Source: Lyophyllum atratum (taxonomy: Eukaryota > Basidiomycota > Agaricomycetes > Agaricales > Lyophyllaceae). Taken from it: a DNA stretch of 64,000 nucleotides. Shown piece after piece: positions 20,801 through 30,951 of this stretch. The stretch's first letter is position 1. Each line of letters opens with the position of its first letter. Location: contig JACGCN010000035.1 in NCBI GenBank assembly GCA_014905825.1, forward strand, positions 372,001 through 436,000, written 5' to 3'. Both the position numbers and the translations under genes were made by a program. Under the pieces are notes generated by a model. The model had not been told where the DNA came from. It made no database searches and saw nothing but the letters and a program-made list of their open reading frames with translations.

Positions 20801-22955
20801 TTTGGGCTGCGACAAAGTCTTCCCCCCTTGGCTTCCTCGGCATCAACGTGCTTTCGACGCAATCAAGGAGCTCGTCGTGAGCTGCGAATGCTTGACAGTC
20901 ATAGATCACGACGACCCCTCCAAAACAATTTTTGTGACTACCGACGCTAGTGATAAGCGCTCCGGAGCTGTACTATCCTTCGGCGACACCTGGGAAACAG
21001 CGCGACCGGTCGCGTTCGATTCCATGACCTTTAAGGGCGCCGAACTCAACTACCCCGTGCACGAAAAGGAAATGTTAGCGATCATTCGAGCCCTCCGAAA
21101 ATGGCGTTCCGACCTCTTCGGGATGAAGTTCGTCGTCTTCACAGACCACAAAACGCTGGAGAACTTCGATGAGCAGCGCGACCTTTCCCGCCGGCAATCG
21201 CGCTGGGTGGAATTTTTATCACAGTTCGATTTCAAAATCCTCTATGTGAAGGGCGAGGATAATTCGGCCGCAGATGCCCTGTCACGATTGCCTGACAGCA
21301 TGAAGGACTCTTCCGACGCCGTTCGTGACGCCCCTGACTTCTGCAGCATGCACGACGACGACGTTATCTCACATTGCATTAACGCGATCTTGCCCGCGTC
21401 GCTCTCCTGCCCCTTCTCATCCGCCTTCTCTTTGGCCCATCGCGTTAACGCGCTGACGCCCGCGAAGACCACTTCGCTTTCAGTTTCAATTGACAAGGCG
21501 ATATTGAAGGACATCATAGCCGGCTACGCCGCCGACCCGTGGTGTAAAAACTTAATAGCTGCTGCACCGGGAATGCCGCTGCTTCGTCTAGAAGACGAAC
21601 TTTGGTTTCTCGGATCACGCCTGATTATTCCTCGCGTTGGGAACGTGCGGGAATCCATTTTCCAGGCTGCGCACGACGCGCTTGGCCACTTCGGTTTCGA
21701 CAAGTCCTACGCGACACTGCGCGACGCATACTATTGGCCAAAAATGCGTCGCGATTTGGAGCTTAGCTACATCCCCGCCTGCAGGGATTGTCAACGTTTT
21801 AAAGCCACGACAGCTACCCCTCTTGGTCCCTTGCATCCGCTGCCTGTCCCTGATTTCCGATGCGAATCGGTCGCGATCGACTTCGTCGGGCCTTTACCTG
21901 AGGAAAACGGTTTCAATTGCATACTATCCATGACCGACAGGTTAAACTCCGATATCCAAATTGTGGCTACTCGAACTGACCTCACCGCACGCGGATTGGC
22001 CGAGCTCTTTTTCGACAATTGGTACTGTGAAAACGGCCTACCCTCAAACATTGTCTGTGATCGCGACAAACTCTTCGTATCGAAATTTTGGAAGCATCTC
22101 ACCAGACTGATTGGCGTTAAGGTCAAGATGTCTTCTTCATACCATCCTCAAACCGACGGTGCCAGCGAGAGGTCTAACAAGACGATCAATCAATGCCTCC
22201 GCTACCACGTCGATCGGAACCAACATGGCTGGTCGAAGGCCCTTAAACGAGTACGTTTTGACATCATGAATACCGTGAATAAGTCAACCGGATTTTCCCC
22301 ATTTTACTTGCGGACAGGTCGTTCCCCGAGGGTGATTCCGCCCTTGGTAACCCCTGGCCCATCGGCCTCAGTAGAGGAGGTCGACGCACATGCGATTGCC
22401 AAACGCATCGCTCTGGACACGTGCACAGCCGCAGATAACCTCGTACAGGCGAAAATCCAACAGGCCGCGCAGGCGAACTCAACGCGCTCCGCTAAATTCC
22501 CCTTCAAGATAGGACAACGCGTTCGCTTATCGACAAAGAACCGTCGTAAACTCTTCAAACAGAAGGGCGAAAAGCGAGCGGCGAAGTTCATGCCGCGTTA
22601 CGACGGTCCCTTCGAGATTACAGGCATTCACAAGGATACCTCGAATGTCACCATTAGCATGCCGAATTCCCCTCAAACATATGACACCTTCCATACCTCC
22701 GAGCTTCTCCCCTTCCACGAGAACGACAACAAACTCTTCCCATCCCGCGCATTCCCTGAGCCAGGTCCGGTCGTTACGGAGGACGGGATGGAAGAATGGT
22801 TGGTCGACAAGATCGTCGCCCAAAGGCGTCGCGGCCGCGGTCATCAATACCTCGTGCGCTACGCCGGATATGGTCAAGAACACGACCGATGGCTTTCCGG
22901 AAAAGACCTCGATGAAAACGAGGCTCTCGGCACCTGGTTGGCAGGAAACGGTTAG
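17814..22955 (+). CDS. Gag-pol polyprotein of the chromovirus
   Basis: Single frame of 1713 codons from a GTG at 17814; the first in-frame ATG is at 18150 (MSTSSTSVKP), so initiation is either there or at an upstream non-ATG codon. Order: Ser/Pro-rich leader, gag with a Cys cluster (CTKCRQVFVACKPRAC, about residue 378), aspartic protease (LIDCGSHLVLI, about residue 510), reverse transcriptase (FATIDMTNSFFQTPM, YLDDIV), RNase H (FVTTDAS, YPVHEKEMLAI, FTDHKTLE), integrase with an HHCC finger (HDALGHFG...CRDCQ) and DDE residues (IDFVG, CDRDKLF, GASERSN), and a C-terminal chromodomain (YLVRYAGYGQEHDRWL). The chromodomain marks it as a chromovirus. No frameshift or stop interrupts it. The protease motif is DCG, not the usual D-T/S-G. 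Confidence 0.95.
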   Translation: MPVSLQTRSRTRNLGASPSSSPTQTAAAYNPSRSSRSPSPTLPELPESPLSPPPATPPKSPSPAPKSPPTPSKSPARSSSSSDSSDWEVSPPEHVGTYPNSFLHHLANNYRGMSTSSTSVKPVPLASVEIKDKRLPMLHVGDLTPGVIREFEHACNDFFSTSDVPENTRVRRAMQGVRDNRIRDWYDGDRERIVALSFPEFIAALKKKYLPLNWENKLRGEIGSLRLDPGLWSFWDWSAHIQSMNTFLFGTTSYLDPKTNALRNLLEANLDTMLRRKYDDKEIANIADFDAWLHEIRRLDDKRHEKSKRLREEAEEAASRAHKRERTLAANSRTYNTSFSSRGKPAAPARSSRGNGTFVPLPPLQDDERELLHANSGCTKCRQVFVACKPRACLYDFPDGATYKHLTAADVATAKARSGAGSSMSAPQNAPRRQGKPAAAVVDWTQTTAGPSIAVVMPTSSSSSDIEPDSSDAGGDDASDVSHIPISIPHYVWKGLAAGPNVDHPVPVSSLIDCGSHLVLINADLVDHLGLQRRTLHEPLLVDVALSNSASQATALTEYCKLSLTSLDQAWTSTTVRAIIAPKLCSPIILGLPFLHANHIVSDHFARTVIDTRSNYNLLNPLPVTPQRTRKFISFRKTVAQVKVLRKAMLSELKAACAARLHVLVSTGQLLETETLNVAAAVRDRIVELSSIEELKRHESKFKKEFKDIFEPIPHARELPRDVLAEIHLKTANHEIKTRTYQCPRKYREAWKTLIGQHLEAGRIQPSSSQFASPAFIIPKADPTVLPRWVNDYRQLNAATVPDNHPIPRVDDILHDCAKGKFFATIDMTNSFFQTPMHPDHVPLTAVSTPFGLYEWLVMPMGLRNAPAIHQRRVTAALRHLIGKICHVYLDDIVIWSDSLEEHHRNVRAVLEALRAARLYVNPAKTHLYCTSINFLGHHISANGIEPDGKKVDRILAWPRPKSATDVRGFIGLVRYLAVFLPKLADHTSVLNELTGLGCDKVFPPWLPRHQRAFDAIKELVVSCECLTVIDHDDPSKTIFVTTDASDKRSGAVLSFGDTWETARPVAFDSMTFKGAELNYPVHEKEMLAIIRALRKWRSDLFGMKFVVFTDHKTLENFDEQRDLSRRQSRWVEFLSQFDFKILYVKGEDNSAADALSRLPDSMKDSSDAVRDAPDFCSMHDDDVISHCINAILPASLSCPFSSAFSLAHRVNALTPAKTTSLSVSIDKAILKDIIAGYAADPWCKNLIAAAPGMPLLRLEDELWFLGSRLIIPRVGNVRESIFQAAHDALGHFGFDKSYATLRDAYYWPKMRRDLELSYIPACRDCQRFKATTATPLGPLHPLPVPDFRCESVAIDFVGPLPEENGFNCILSMTDRLNSDIQIVATRTDLTARGLAELFFDNWYCENGLPSNIVCDRDKLFVSKFWKHLTRLIGVKVKMSSSYHPQTDGASERSNKTINQCLRYHVDRNQHGWSKALKRVRFDIMNTVNKSTGFSPFYLRTGRSPRVIPPLVTPGPSASVEEVDAHAIAKRIALDTCTAADNLVQAKIQQAAQANSTRSAKFPFKIGQRVRLSTKNRRKLFKQKGEKRAAKFMPRYDGPFEITGIHKDTSNVTISMPNSPQTYDTFHTSELLPFHENDNKLFPSRAFPEPGPVVTEDGMEEWLVDKIVAQRRRGRGHQYLVRYAGYGQEHDRWLSGKDLDENEALGTWLAGNG

Positions 22956-23118
22956 GGCAACTTGTACGGTTCTCCTTCTCAATGTTCCTGCCACCGGTAG
23001 CTTTTCCCACTGGGTTTTTAACGCACCCGTGTGAGCAGATTTTTTTTCACCTACTTCCCCGTTCCTTCATCCTTCCCTTCGTACTTACATGCACGGATTT
23101 TTTTGGGGCGGGGGGGGG

Positions 23119-23321
23119 TGTAATCCTGCGATTACCATTTCGGGTTGTTTATGCTTGTGTGGCCATACCTGACCACACCTCGACGCTACTTACGTTCTTA
23201 CCTCTAACTACCACCACTACCTACTCTTGATACTCGTCTCTCGCATACGAAATACATCAAGGTTCTGTTCTGGTGCGTGGTCCGTTTAGTGTAGTCTTGT
23301 CCCCTCCGGGCCAGGCTCTCA
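23119..23321 (+). repeat. 3' LTR of the chromovirus
   Basis: 203 bp, preceded by the G-rich polypurine tract and followed by the target duplication CCTCC (23322-23326). Confidence 0.95.
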
Positions 23322-23326
23322 CCTCC

Positions 23327-23794
23327 CCGACTACGAACGACTTTCCCTCTCCCTCGCAACCGGCGTCACAGCCTCTCTCCCAGTCTGCCTCCCAGCCCAC
23401 CGCTCTGACCGCATCTCAGTTTCCTTCACCGTCGGCTGGATTATCGAAGGGGGCAATAGCCGGCATTGTCATTGGGAGTTTGTTCGCTCTTTGTCTAGCC
23501 ATCTTCATCATTATACTTTGGCGCCGTCTCTCAACTCCAGCCAAGGGGCCAGTCCGTCCCCTCCAGGTCACCCCCTTCGCTTCCGATGCCAGCATGCCAC
23601 AGCGTCCTCAAAACACCACATTCTTCAAATCGCACCTGCGCCAAGTATCTAATATTGGCCCTGGCTCAGGAGCTGCAGCCGGCTCTCCTCCCCCGTATAC
23701 CACTCGGGGCGAGTCGTCTGCGGGCAATGGGGTGTTGTATCCCCATGCACTACCTGAGAATGACCAGGTGTTTCATAAATCTAGAGCGGGATGA
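23327..23794 (+). pseudogene. 3' part of the split membrane protein gene
   Basis: Continues the frame broken at 17317: a Ser/Pro/Gln-rich stalk (PSPSQPASQPLSQSASQ), a single transmembrane helix (IAGIVIGSLFALCLAIFIII) followed by basic WRR, and a cytosolic Pro/Ser tail ending HKSRAG-stop (23792-23794). The architecture (ectodomain, stalk, one helix, tail) matches the paralogue at 40387-41443. Without the 5' exons this part cannot make the full protein. Confidence 0.85.
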
Positions 23795-26179
23795 TGTGTT
23801 GGATGCGCGCCATGTACTGTTGATATATCCTACTGCCTTTTATTTTTGCAACCCGAGGTCAGGCAGCGGGAACTTCGGACCCGTAGCATTACACCCTTCA
23901 TCACACCCCCTCATTCTCATTCCCCGCCAATGCCGAACTTCATCGTACCCTCCATCGCCGGAGGTGGCGGGCTTAACGGTGTTGAGCATGACCCAGAAGC
24001 AGACGACTTCGGTTTCTAGTCAAAAAGGAAGGTCAAACGAATATCCGCGGCGTTTCCTAAGGTGTTCCATGTTGAATATGCACCGGAGGTGGTGGTCGCA
24101 GTAACAAATATGTTTTTTCCGAGCGAACAAGATATTGATATCGAAGAAACTCAATCAAGAGCTTTGGCCCAAAAATTTCGGCCATATGCCCGGGCTTGAG
24201 AACAATTGTGTTCAGCATGATGCTCCGGCTCCTAGCTTTCTTCGCGCTCTCGTCAATCGGCCATCCATGTTTCCCAAGATCTCCAGCCGGACGAATCAAG
24301 GCCTTACCAGGGCTTGAAGGATCGTCTACTTAGAGGTAAGGAGTGGAGTTGAGTGGAGGTATGGCCCTGAACAACCTGATAATGGAAGTATGTTTTCATG
24401 TCGATGAATGCGACGTGCAGAAGTTCGGGGGAAAGTACTAGTCCAGAATGTTGAGCGGGCCAAGAAATTCAGCTATGCAGGCAGCAAGTGAGAAATTGGG
24501 AGTACTAATGATCATCTTTGAGTGAAGAGTAAGATCGAGAGAAAGCATACCCAACATATCACCCTAAGCTGATATCATTCGGAACTACGAAAAAGTCGTC
24601 TTAGCGCCCATCTTTTACAGTCTTTTACATACCTATCGTGAGCTTCGCTAGCTTCGGAACCACAAACCCGTCAATCCTTGACGATTGACTGAGATGTGCC
24701 AAATGGAGAACCGCAAATAGATCCGGTTCCGGTCTTCAAGTTTGTTTTTGTACCCCAACTTGACCGTCCCTGCACAAGCATCTTCCAGTTTCGGACATCG
24801 TGGAGGACGATCCATGGCGCTCTCGGGATACTAGTGAACAGCATTCAGGATGTCTTTTGTACTTTCGCGGCGTCAGACCCTTCAGACTCTGGATGTAGGC
24901 AAAACCCTTGAATCCTCATGACCAACCCTATACATATGTGCAAAGACGGAATAGTGCAGATTCCGCATCTCTGGAGGCCGAGTCCTACCCCATGACCGAC
25001 AATGAGAACATGAGGGAAGAAGGAACTCCACTTGACCGATATGAGAATTCACTAGCCTGTGCGCACTGGAATGTGACATGAATCTGACGAAAGGTGTGGA
25101 CAGCGCTCTGGACAGCTGGTGGCATCCACCCTGTCCTTCTACAGCCACGAGGTCGAAAACTTTAGCTCGTCCTTGCGGGAGTTATCGAAATGCGGGGAAA
25201 TAGTTGGAAATAGTCCGCAGCCCCAGTCAACCCTTATTTTTCACCTATTTGCCCTGGGTCATGAATTCACAATAACACATGTAAGGACCAAGATAGACCG
25301 AGACGGGTAGTCGTACGATTTTCAAAATGCACCGTCACCGCTCGGCGCTTGACACTCCGGATGGGGCGTCAACCACTTTCCTTCCTGGAAACTTACACAG
25401 ATAGCAGGTAAGAACGCAAAACTGAGACCATATTGAAAGTTCACCTACCTCCCATGTCTCTCTGCGCTGTGGATACCGTTCAGTTCGGAGGCCTCTTTGT
25501 TGCGCGGTGAACTCCCGAACCGGTGACTACCGGTGATGACCGGTACGATCGATAATGATAACCGCGGAGAACGAATCCAGCATAACAACGCAGCACAGGG
25601 CAGCACCACCCCCCACATGGATTGTGACAGCCATGAGCAGCCTTGGCTGCGCCTCCTGACTTTGCAAACTTCCACTTGCTGTTCTGAGAGAATCCTACCA
25701 ACGCTCACACTAGATTTCACATCCTTACGAAAGTTACGCCTGCACACTGTTTTGCGAATTAGTGGATCACGAACATTCGCATTCTGCGTCCAACGAAAGC
25801 AGTGCACGTCTTCGCTGTCTACACTTTTCTCGGCGCCGTTCCCAAGCCGGCTAAACATTTGTCTTGATATATTTAATTTGACAGCACGCCTCACCACGCG
25901 CATGTGGGTCCCCGAATTATCACCTATATCACCCCGGCCTGAGCGCAGCTGAGTGGAGGCGCGGCAGATGGCTTCCACGATCCTTCTCATGGAAGCCCGA
26001 TGCACTACGGTCGGATGTTTTTGAGGTACGAGATCTCCAACTAATCGGACCCGATCTTCCACTGATCTCAAATCCCAAATTGAGACGTTATATACGCTCC
26101 TCTCGTTGTTTTTGTCCACGTCCCTCCCCCAGAACCTCTCCGTTTGCCTCACGCCCGAACACTTCGAGGCTCCTCCACC
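23795..26179. other. Gene-poor spacer
   Basis: About 2.4 kb in which no gene could be supported. The longest open stretch is a 235-codon minus-strand frame (25445-26152) opposite a 139-codon plus-strand frame. Neither has family-like content or membrane segments, and both look like chance frames. The last ~100 bases should hold the promoter of the DUF6534 gene. Confidence 0.4.
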
Positions 26180-28035
26180 ATGATTAGCCTGCTGGGACCG
26201 ACGCTAGGCAATACTGTGGGTGCTCTGCTTCTGGGTCTCGTGGGTGCCACATTGTGCGTACTCTCTACATGCTTGGAATCGAACCATCTTACTGATTCGA
26301 CCCAGTCTTTACGGTAGTACGAGTCTGCAGATGTATTGGTATTACCACCGATTTCATCGGGACTCGCTTCTCCACAAGGTCTCGGTAAGATGATGTCGCA
26401 TGTATTGCTCGAGAGCTCTTATATTGAAGTACCCTCTAGGTCGGCATACTTTGGTGCGCATTATGGTCTCGTTGGCAAATCCTTCAATTAATCCTCTTGA
26501 GTATAGGACGCTCGACACGTTTCACCTTGCATTGACTATTCATGCGGTATATATGTATATCGTCCTCGGATTTGGAAATGTCGGAGGCCTCATGCATATT
26601 TATTGGTGAGAAATCAAACTTTCTTCTGATTCTCTTATCTTATCGACATGCTGTTGGAAGGTCCATCAAGGTGAGAAACATGGTACGAGTAGTGGACATA
26701 TATTCATGAAGGTTCTAAATAGGTGCAACTTTCAATCAACGTGAGTGACAAAAATACTCTCTTCAGCTGATTGACTAACATTCTATTCTCCTCAAGGTGG
26801 TTGTCGTTCTTCTTGTACAATCGTCAGTCTTAGATCGCCCCTGAGGTAATGTGCGAGACTAAATCATGACTATCTCAGGTTATATGCTTATCGCGTATGG
26901 ATCCGTAAGTAGTGCTCGTCACCTAGATGACGCACTACTCATCGAGTCTGAATTTAGTCGGTGGCTATCACCGCGGAGTCCTGGGATATCTTGTGGTACG
27001 TGAAATATAACCCCAGCTTTGCAGAAATCTTACATCGCGCGACAGATTGCAGTCGTGGCGGGCGGGTTTGGTATGGTGTTTGCTTATATTCAAGTAATGC
27101 CATGAGCTAATCGGCTTGTTATCCGTCAGCAATTGGTATAAGTAAGTCCAGCTACGTTCAAGAGTTCTCGTATGGATCCTGATTTTCTCCAGTCCTTGCA
27201 TATCAGATGTGAGCGGCATCCCTCATGAAGCCGGAATTTCTCTCTGATAACTTAAAGTTTCACCGTCAACGCATACCCGGAGCTCGATGCAGTTAGCGTA
27301 AGCCGCGCTGTTCCAAGTACTTCTTTTGCATTTGACTAACCTATTGCTATGCAGTGGGCAATAAACGCCTCCCTTGCAGCTTCTACGAGCATTGACTTCA
27401 TGATCGCGGGTGCTATGTGCTTTTATCTACGAAAGAGTAAAGGTACTCAGTCACGGCAAGTCTTAGCCCTTGACGTCGAGAACGCTATAAGTTTAACTCA
27501 TAAAACCCGTAGGTTAAATTCGAGGATTTCGAGAATGATGCAGTATATGCTCGGTTCAGGCGTGTTCACGAGGTACATATATCACGAGAGAAGCGTCTTA
27601 TTATGACTAACGGTTCCTATAGCGCCTGCTCCTTGACCTCGATGTTCTCGGTCTGTCTCTGTTTCCCTATTCAACATTCTCAATCCGCTGACGCACCTCA
27701 CAGTACATTCTCTTGCCGGAGACATTTGTCTTCCTAGGCGTGCAGTTCATTCTGACGAAACGTATATCGTCCCTTACTAAGCTATCTCGACTCATGCTCA
27801 CTGCCTCGATCCCAGTCTACGTTGGTTCATTTTTTGCCATGCTGAACGCCCGCGAACGCGTTCAAGACCCCAAAGGGGACCCTGAGAACTCCATGGGCAC
27901 GCCTCTTCGTGTACACTTCCACAATACCGGTTTACAAAGTCCTACATCACCGTTGCCTGGACTGTCTCGGGTGCGTAGCCCGTTCTTCAAATGGCTTTGT
28001 TCTCATATTGTTTTGTCTTTAGGACGCTGGTGTGA
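26180..28035 (+). CDS. DUF6534-type seven-helix membrane protein
   Basis: Many small exons. It starts at ATG 26180 (MISLLGPTLGNTVGALLLGL), then YGSTSLQMYWYYHRFHRDS, and V-G-I-L-W joined over an intron to TLDTFHLALTIHAVYMYIV. A later block is WAINASLAASTSIDFMIAG (from 27355), followed by SRISRMMQYMLGSGVFTS, SLTSMFSYILLPETFVFLG, and TK|LYVGSFFAMLNARERVQ across the intron at about 27761-27821. The stop is TGA 28033-28035 after a last short exon. LGPT at the start, DTFHLALI-like helices and the terminal NARE motif are hallmarks of the DUF6534 family, abundant in Agaricomycetes and of unknown function. Some exon boundaries in 26600-27250 are uncertain. Confidence 0.8.
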
Positions 28036-28835
28036 AAACATACCCCTGGTAGCTGCTGCGTGAGATATATTTTACCTTCCTTCTCATCGTCGTAAGTTCA
28101 TACTTCCAAGAAGTCAGAGGAAATGCTAACTTTCTCGGCGTAGGTCGTTCCATAAGGGGAGCGAGACAGCCAATCAATTAAAATGATGTATCTGGAATAA
28201 CTCCAATTCGGTGTACTGCTAGCATTCTTTCCTTCTCTCCTTCTCTGTCGCCAGGCACCACTACCACTCGTTTCGGGACACTGTCATTTTTTCATGTTTC
28301 GGATATCACCGGCCCCATTATCGACTGTATCGTGCACAATGTAATAACGATCCTGTCAATCAGTTCAATCTTCGCGCAGCTTGATGTGTCCTTGAGTACA
28401 TATGTGCTCTTATATTAGGGGCACTGTCATCTACAAATAGAGCTTGGACCGGGTCGTCAGGCTATAGAGTCACGCTGTCGAGCCTCGGTGGACTCTTGGT
28501 TCCGAAGCCGGTAACCATATTGCTAACCAGAGAATATGCATGTGGGCTGGGCGTCAGTGCGCCATGAGGAATAGTGACAACACCCTCAGGTAGCGGCGGC
28601 TCCTCTTATCCGGCAGGTAACTAGGATCAAGAGCCAAGAAGACTCCCAGCGTAACTAATAAACAACTCAACGGTCTTCAACAAGGACTTCAAAAATAAAA
28701 CAAGTCTTGGAGTTTGAACAGATACGAAAAGAGCCAAGAAGATTTGTAACTACACTACCCGCATCAGTTTCCGCCAGTCCATCTAAACAGCAAGTTTATG
28801 TCAGGCCGTGTCGAGACAAAAGTGCGTAAAGAAAC
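28036..28835. other. Intergenic region between convergent genes
   Basis: About 800 bases between the 3' ends of the DUF6534 gene (+) and the LPMO gene (-). No gene recognised. AGAGCCAAGAAGA occurs twice (about 28629 and 28731). Confidence 0.4.
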
Positions 28836-30086
28836 CTACACAGCGGGACCTGGAATGGGATATGTCTGCAACGAGCCTCTGTGAGTATATGAAAAACACA
28901 ACCAAGGACAAAACCTTACAGTGGCGCCTATTGTGAACGGCCATTAGTACTTGTGTCTAAAGTGATACAAACATCAATGCTCACCCTTGTAAGCGTCAAA
29001 AACGATTCCTGGTGGGGAGGGGCAAGAAGTGTCAGTGTCTCAATAACGGGGAAGCTTAAGCTATGCCAACCTGGGGTGCTTGCAGTGTATGCACCGGGGA
29101 AAGACACGAAGGAAGTCGGAAGTGCGGTGCCAGAGCCCGTTACCTGAACCTGGATGCAGCTGGGGTACACCTGGGCACCGGGATAGGCGTATGCTGCAAT
29201 ATTTTATCCTTATTAGACCTTTTCACGCTCTGCTAAGGTCGACACTTCATACCAGAGTGCAGAGCGATGCTATGGTTGATGGATGGTAAGTGAAAGCAGC
29301 TGTGAGACGGAGGAAATGAACTCACATCTCGTGACGGATGATATATTGTCCAGCCTTGAGCTTGGGAGGGATCGTGAACGTGTAAATGCTGTTTGACGCG
29401 GTGAGAAGGTCGGTTGCCGCCCATTTGCCGTTCGACAAGCCAGATTCAGCGACCTTGAACCATACGGCACTACGACATATATCAGAAGTGGACTGCTCTG
29501 GCTGGATGACGCCTACGCACGAAGTACCAGGGCTCCACTTGGTAATGTCACTAGGAGCACGAGCCATGTAGGTTATCATAGGGCCCTACAAAGGACGACA
29601 TGAGACACTGTTATTTGTGTCGACGGTAGGTAGGAGTCTTTACCACATGCGAAGAGGGCCATGTTGTCCAGTTCAAGGCCAGTTTCGATCCAGCGCCGAC
29701 AGTTGCGTAGATGGGAGCGGGTGCAGAACCGACAACACCACCCTCGGACCCTCCATTGCACTGAACACTGATATCAGGTATCAGGAACTAGGTACAAAGG
29801 AAGGAATACTAGGTCGCGTACTCGATCAAGGATAAATCAGTAATGGGTCCTATGTACAAGCATCATTCAGACGTGTCGTGAAGTTGTATGCAATGGAAGG
29901 ATACGAACCATTTCCAGGGATAGTACGAACGACACGCTGAGGAACAGGGTTGTAGTACGGGTCTGAATACGGGAGATAGCCAGTCCACTTTGTCGATCCG
30001 GACGCGATCTCCTGAACATAACCATGGCCATGTACAGATGACACCAGAGCAGCGAGCAAGGATGCAGCGAGGGCTAGCTTGAACAT
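28836..30086 (-). CDS. AA9 lytic polysaccharide monooxygenase (secreted)
   Basis: Minus strand from ATG 30086. A signal peptide [20 protein letters not shown] ends directly before HGYVQEI, so the mature protein starts with the copper-binding histidine required in AA9 enzymes. Next come [34 protein letters not shown] (second His ligand), [40 protein letters not shown] (axial Tyr in the QVYPSC motif), IQVQVTGSG, and a tail [18 protein letters not shown] / [12 protein letters not shown] (28836-28838). Introns interrupt it at least six times. It is about 250 residues with no carbohydrate-binding module after the catalytic domain. The family oxidatively cleaves cellulose or related glucans outside the cell. 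The exact substrate and regioselectivity cannot be told. Confidence 0.93.
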
Positions 30087-30951
30087 GGCGCGATATCAAT
30101 CAGGGGATTAACCTTGTCAGAAAGACGTTGGCAGCGAGAGACTTTTAAACCTGCCCTGCATCTTGCTTCCGGAAAATTGAAGGCAAGGAGCGGCCCGCTC
30201 TGAGTATGCAGAAGCACGACTTGGTACCATGATGTGCGTAATGACGGAACTCCAATTTTGTGCGGGGGTCTTGCGCACCGTCCGCGAGGACGGGTCACAA
30301 CGCCTAAAAATAAGCGTACGTTTAATCGCGAAATAAGCCCGCAGATGAGACTTCATGTCATGGTGTCTCCATGATATCAGGGGCAATCGGTTCCGGATGT
30401 CATCCACGTGTGGGAGATAACGCCTGCGCTGGAGAGTTCACCTCGGAAAATTCGATGGGGTGGAGACTGGTGGAGATCCGAGGTTCTACAACACTCGAAG
30501 CAGGCAAACAAATGCTGATGACCGACGAAAAGAAATCCAACGCCAGATCGGCAGACAACATAGGTCACCCTAATGTCGTAGGGCGTTGCCTTCAGCTACC
30601 GGCAAGAACTTGTTACCTAGCTATTCATTAGCCTCGAGCTGTAAGGCTCGAAATGCATCCCAAATCGCAAGTCCACAGTCCACCTGGCTAGAGCATTTAT
30701 TGTTCAATCTACTTCAGCATAATCAGATTTACCGAAGAAAACACGGTTTTCCATTATTATTGGCTTCTCACATGTGTTACAACTCTGAAATAAGCCCGAA
30801 AAAAAAGCGACACGCCCCCTTCCCCCTTCCCCCCTCCCCCGCGATTCCCTCCTCATCGAAGCCCGTACCTAACCACACCGCAACCTCAGCGCCTCGGACC
30901 ACCCCACCGAGCATCTGAATCGCCCATATGCTGTGCGTGGTGCGTCGGTGG
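30087..30951. other. Spacer upstream of the LPMO gene
   Basis: About 860 bases. It contains the promoter of the LPMO (right of 30086 on the minus strand) and the 3' region of the minus-strand gene beginning at 33588. No independent gene recognised. Confidence 0.4.

Larger units (their letters stand above)
17318..23321 (+). mobile_element. Full-length Ty3/gypsy chromovirus LTR retrotransposon
   Basis: A 6004-bp element with two 203-bp LTRs (17318-17520 and 23119-23321) that read identical base for base by eye. It is flanked by the 5-bp target duplication CCTCC (17313-17317 and 23322-23326). A polypurine tract GGGGCGGGGGGGG (about 23105-23118) abuts the right LTR. One uninterrupted gag-pol frame fills the interior and ends in a chromodomain. 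After the left LTR the sequence is CTTTTTTTTGAACTCC, so a standard TGG-type tRNA primer site is not apparent. Identical LTRs, intact coding sequence and clean TSDs indicate a very recent, probably still mobile insertion. Confidence 0.96.

Noticed and set aside
25445..26152. 235-codon minus-strand frame
   Set aside because: No family-like motifs, no conserved composition, opposed by another frame of similar quality, and no matching exons nearby.
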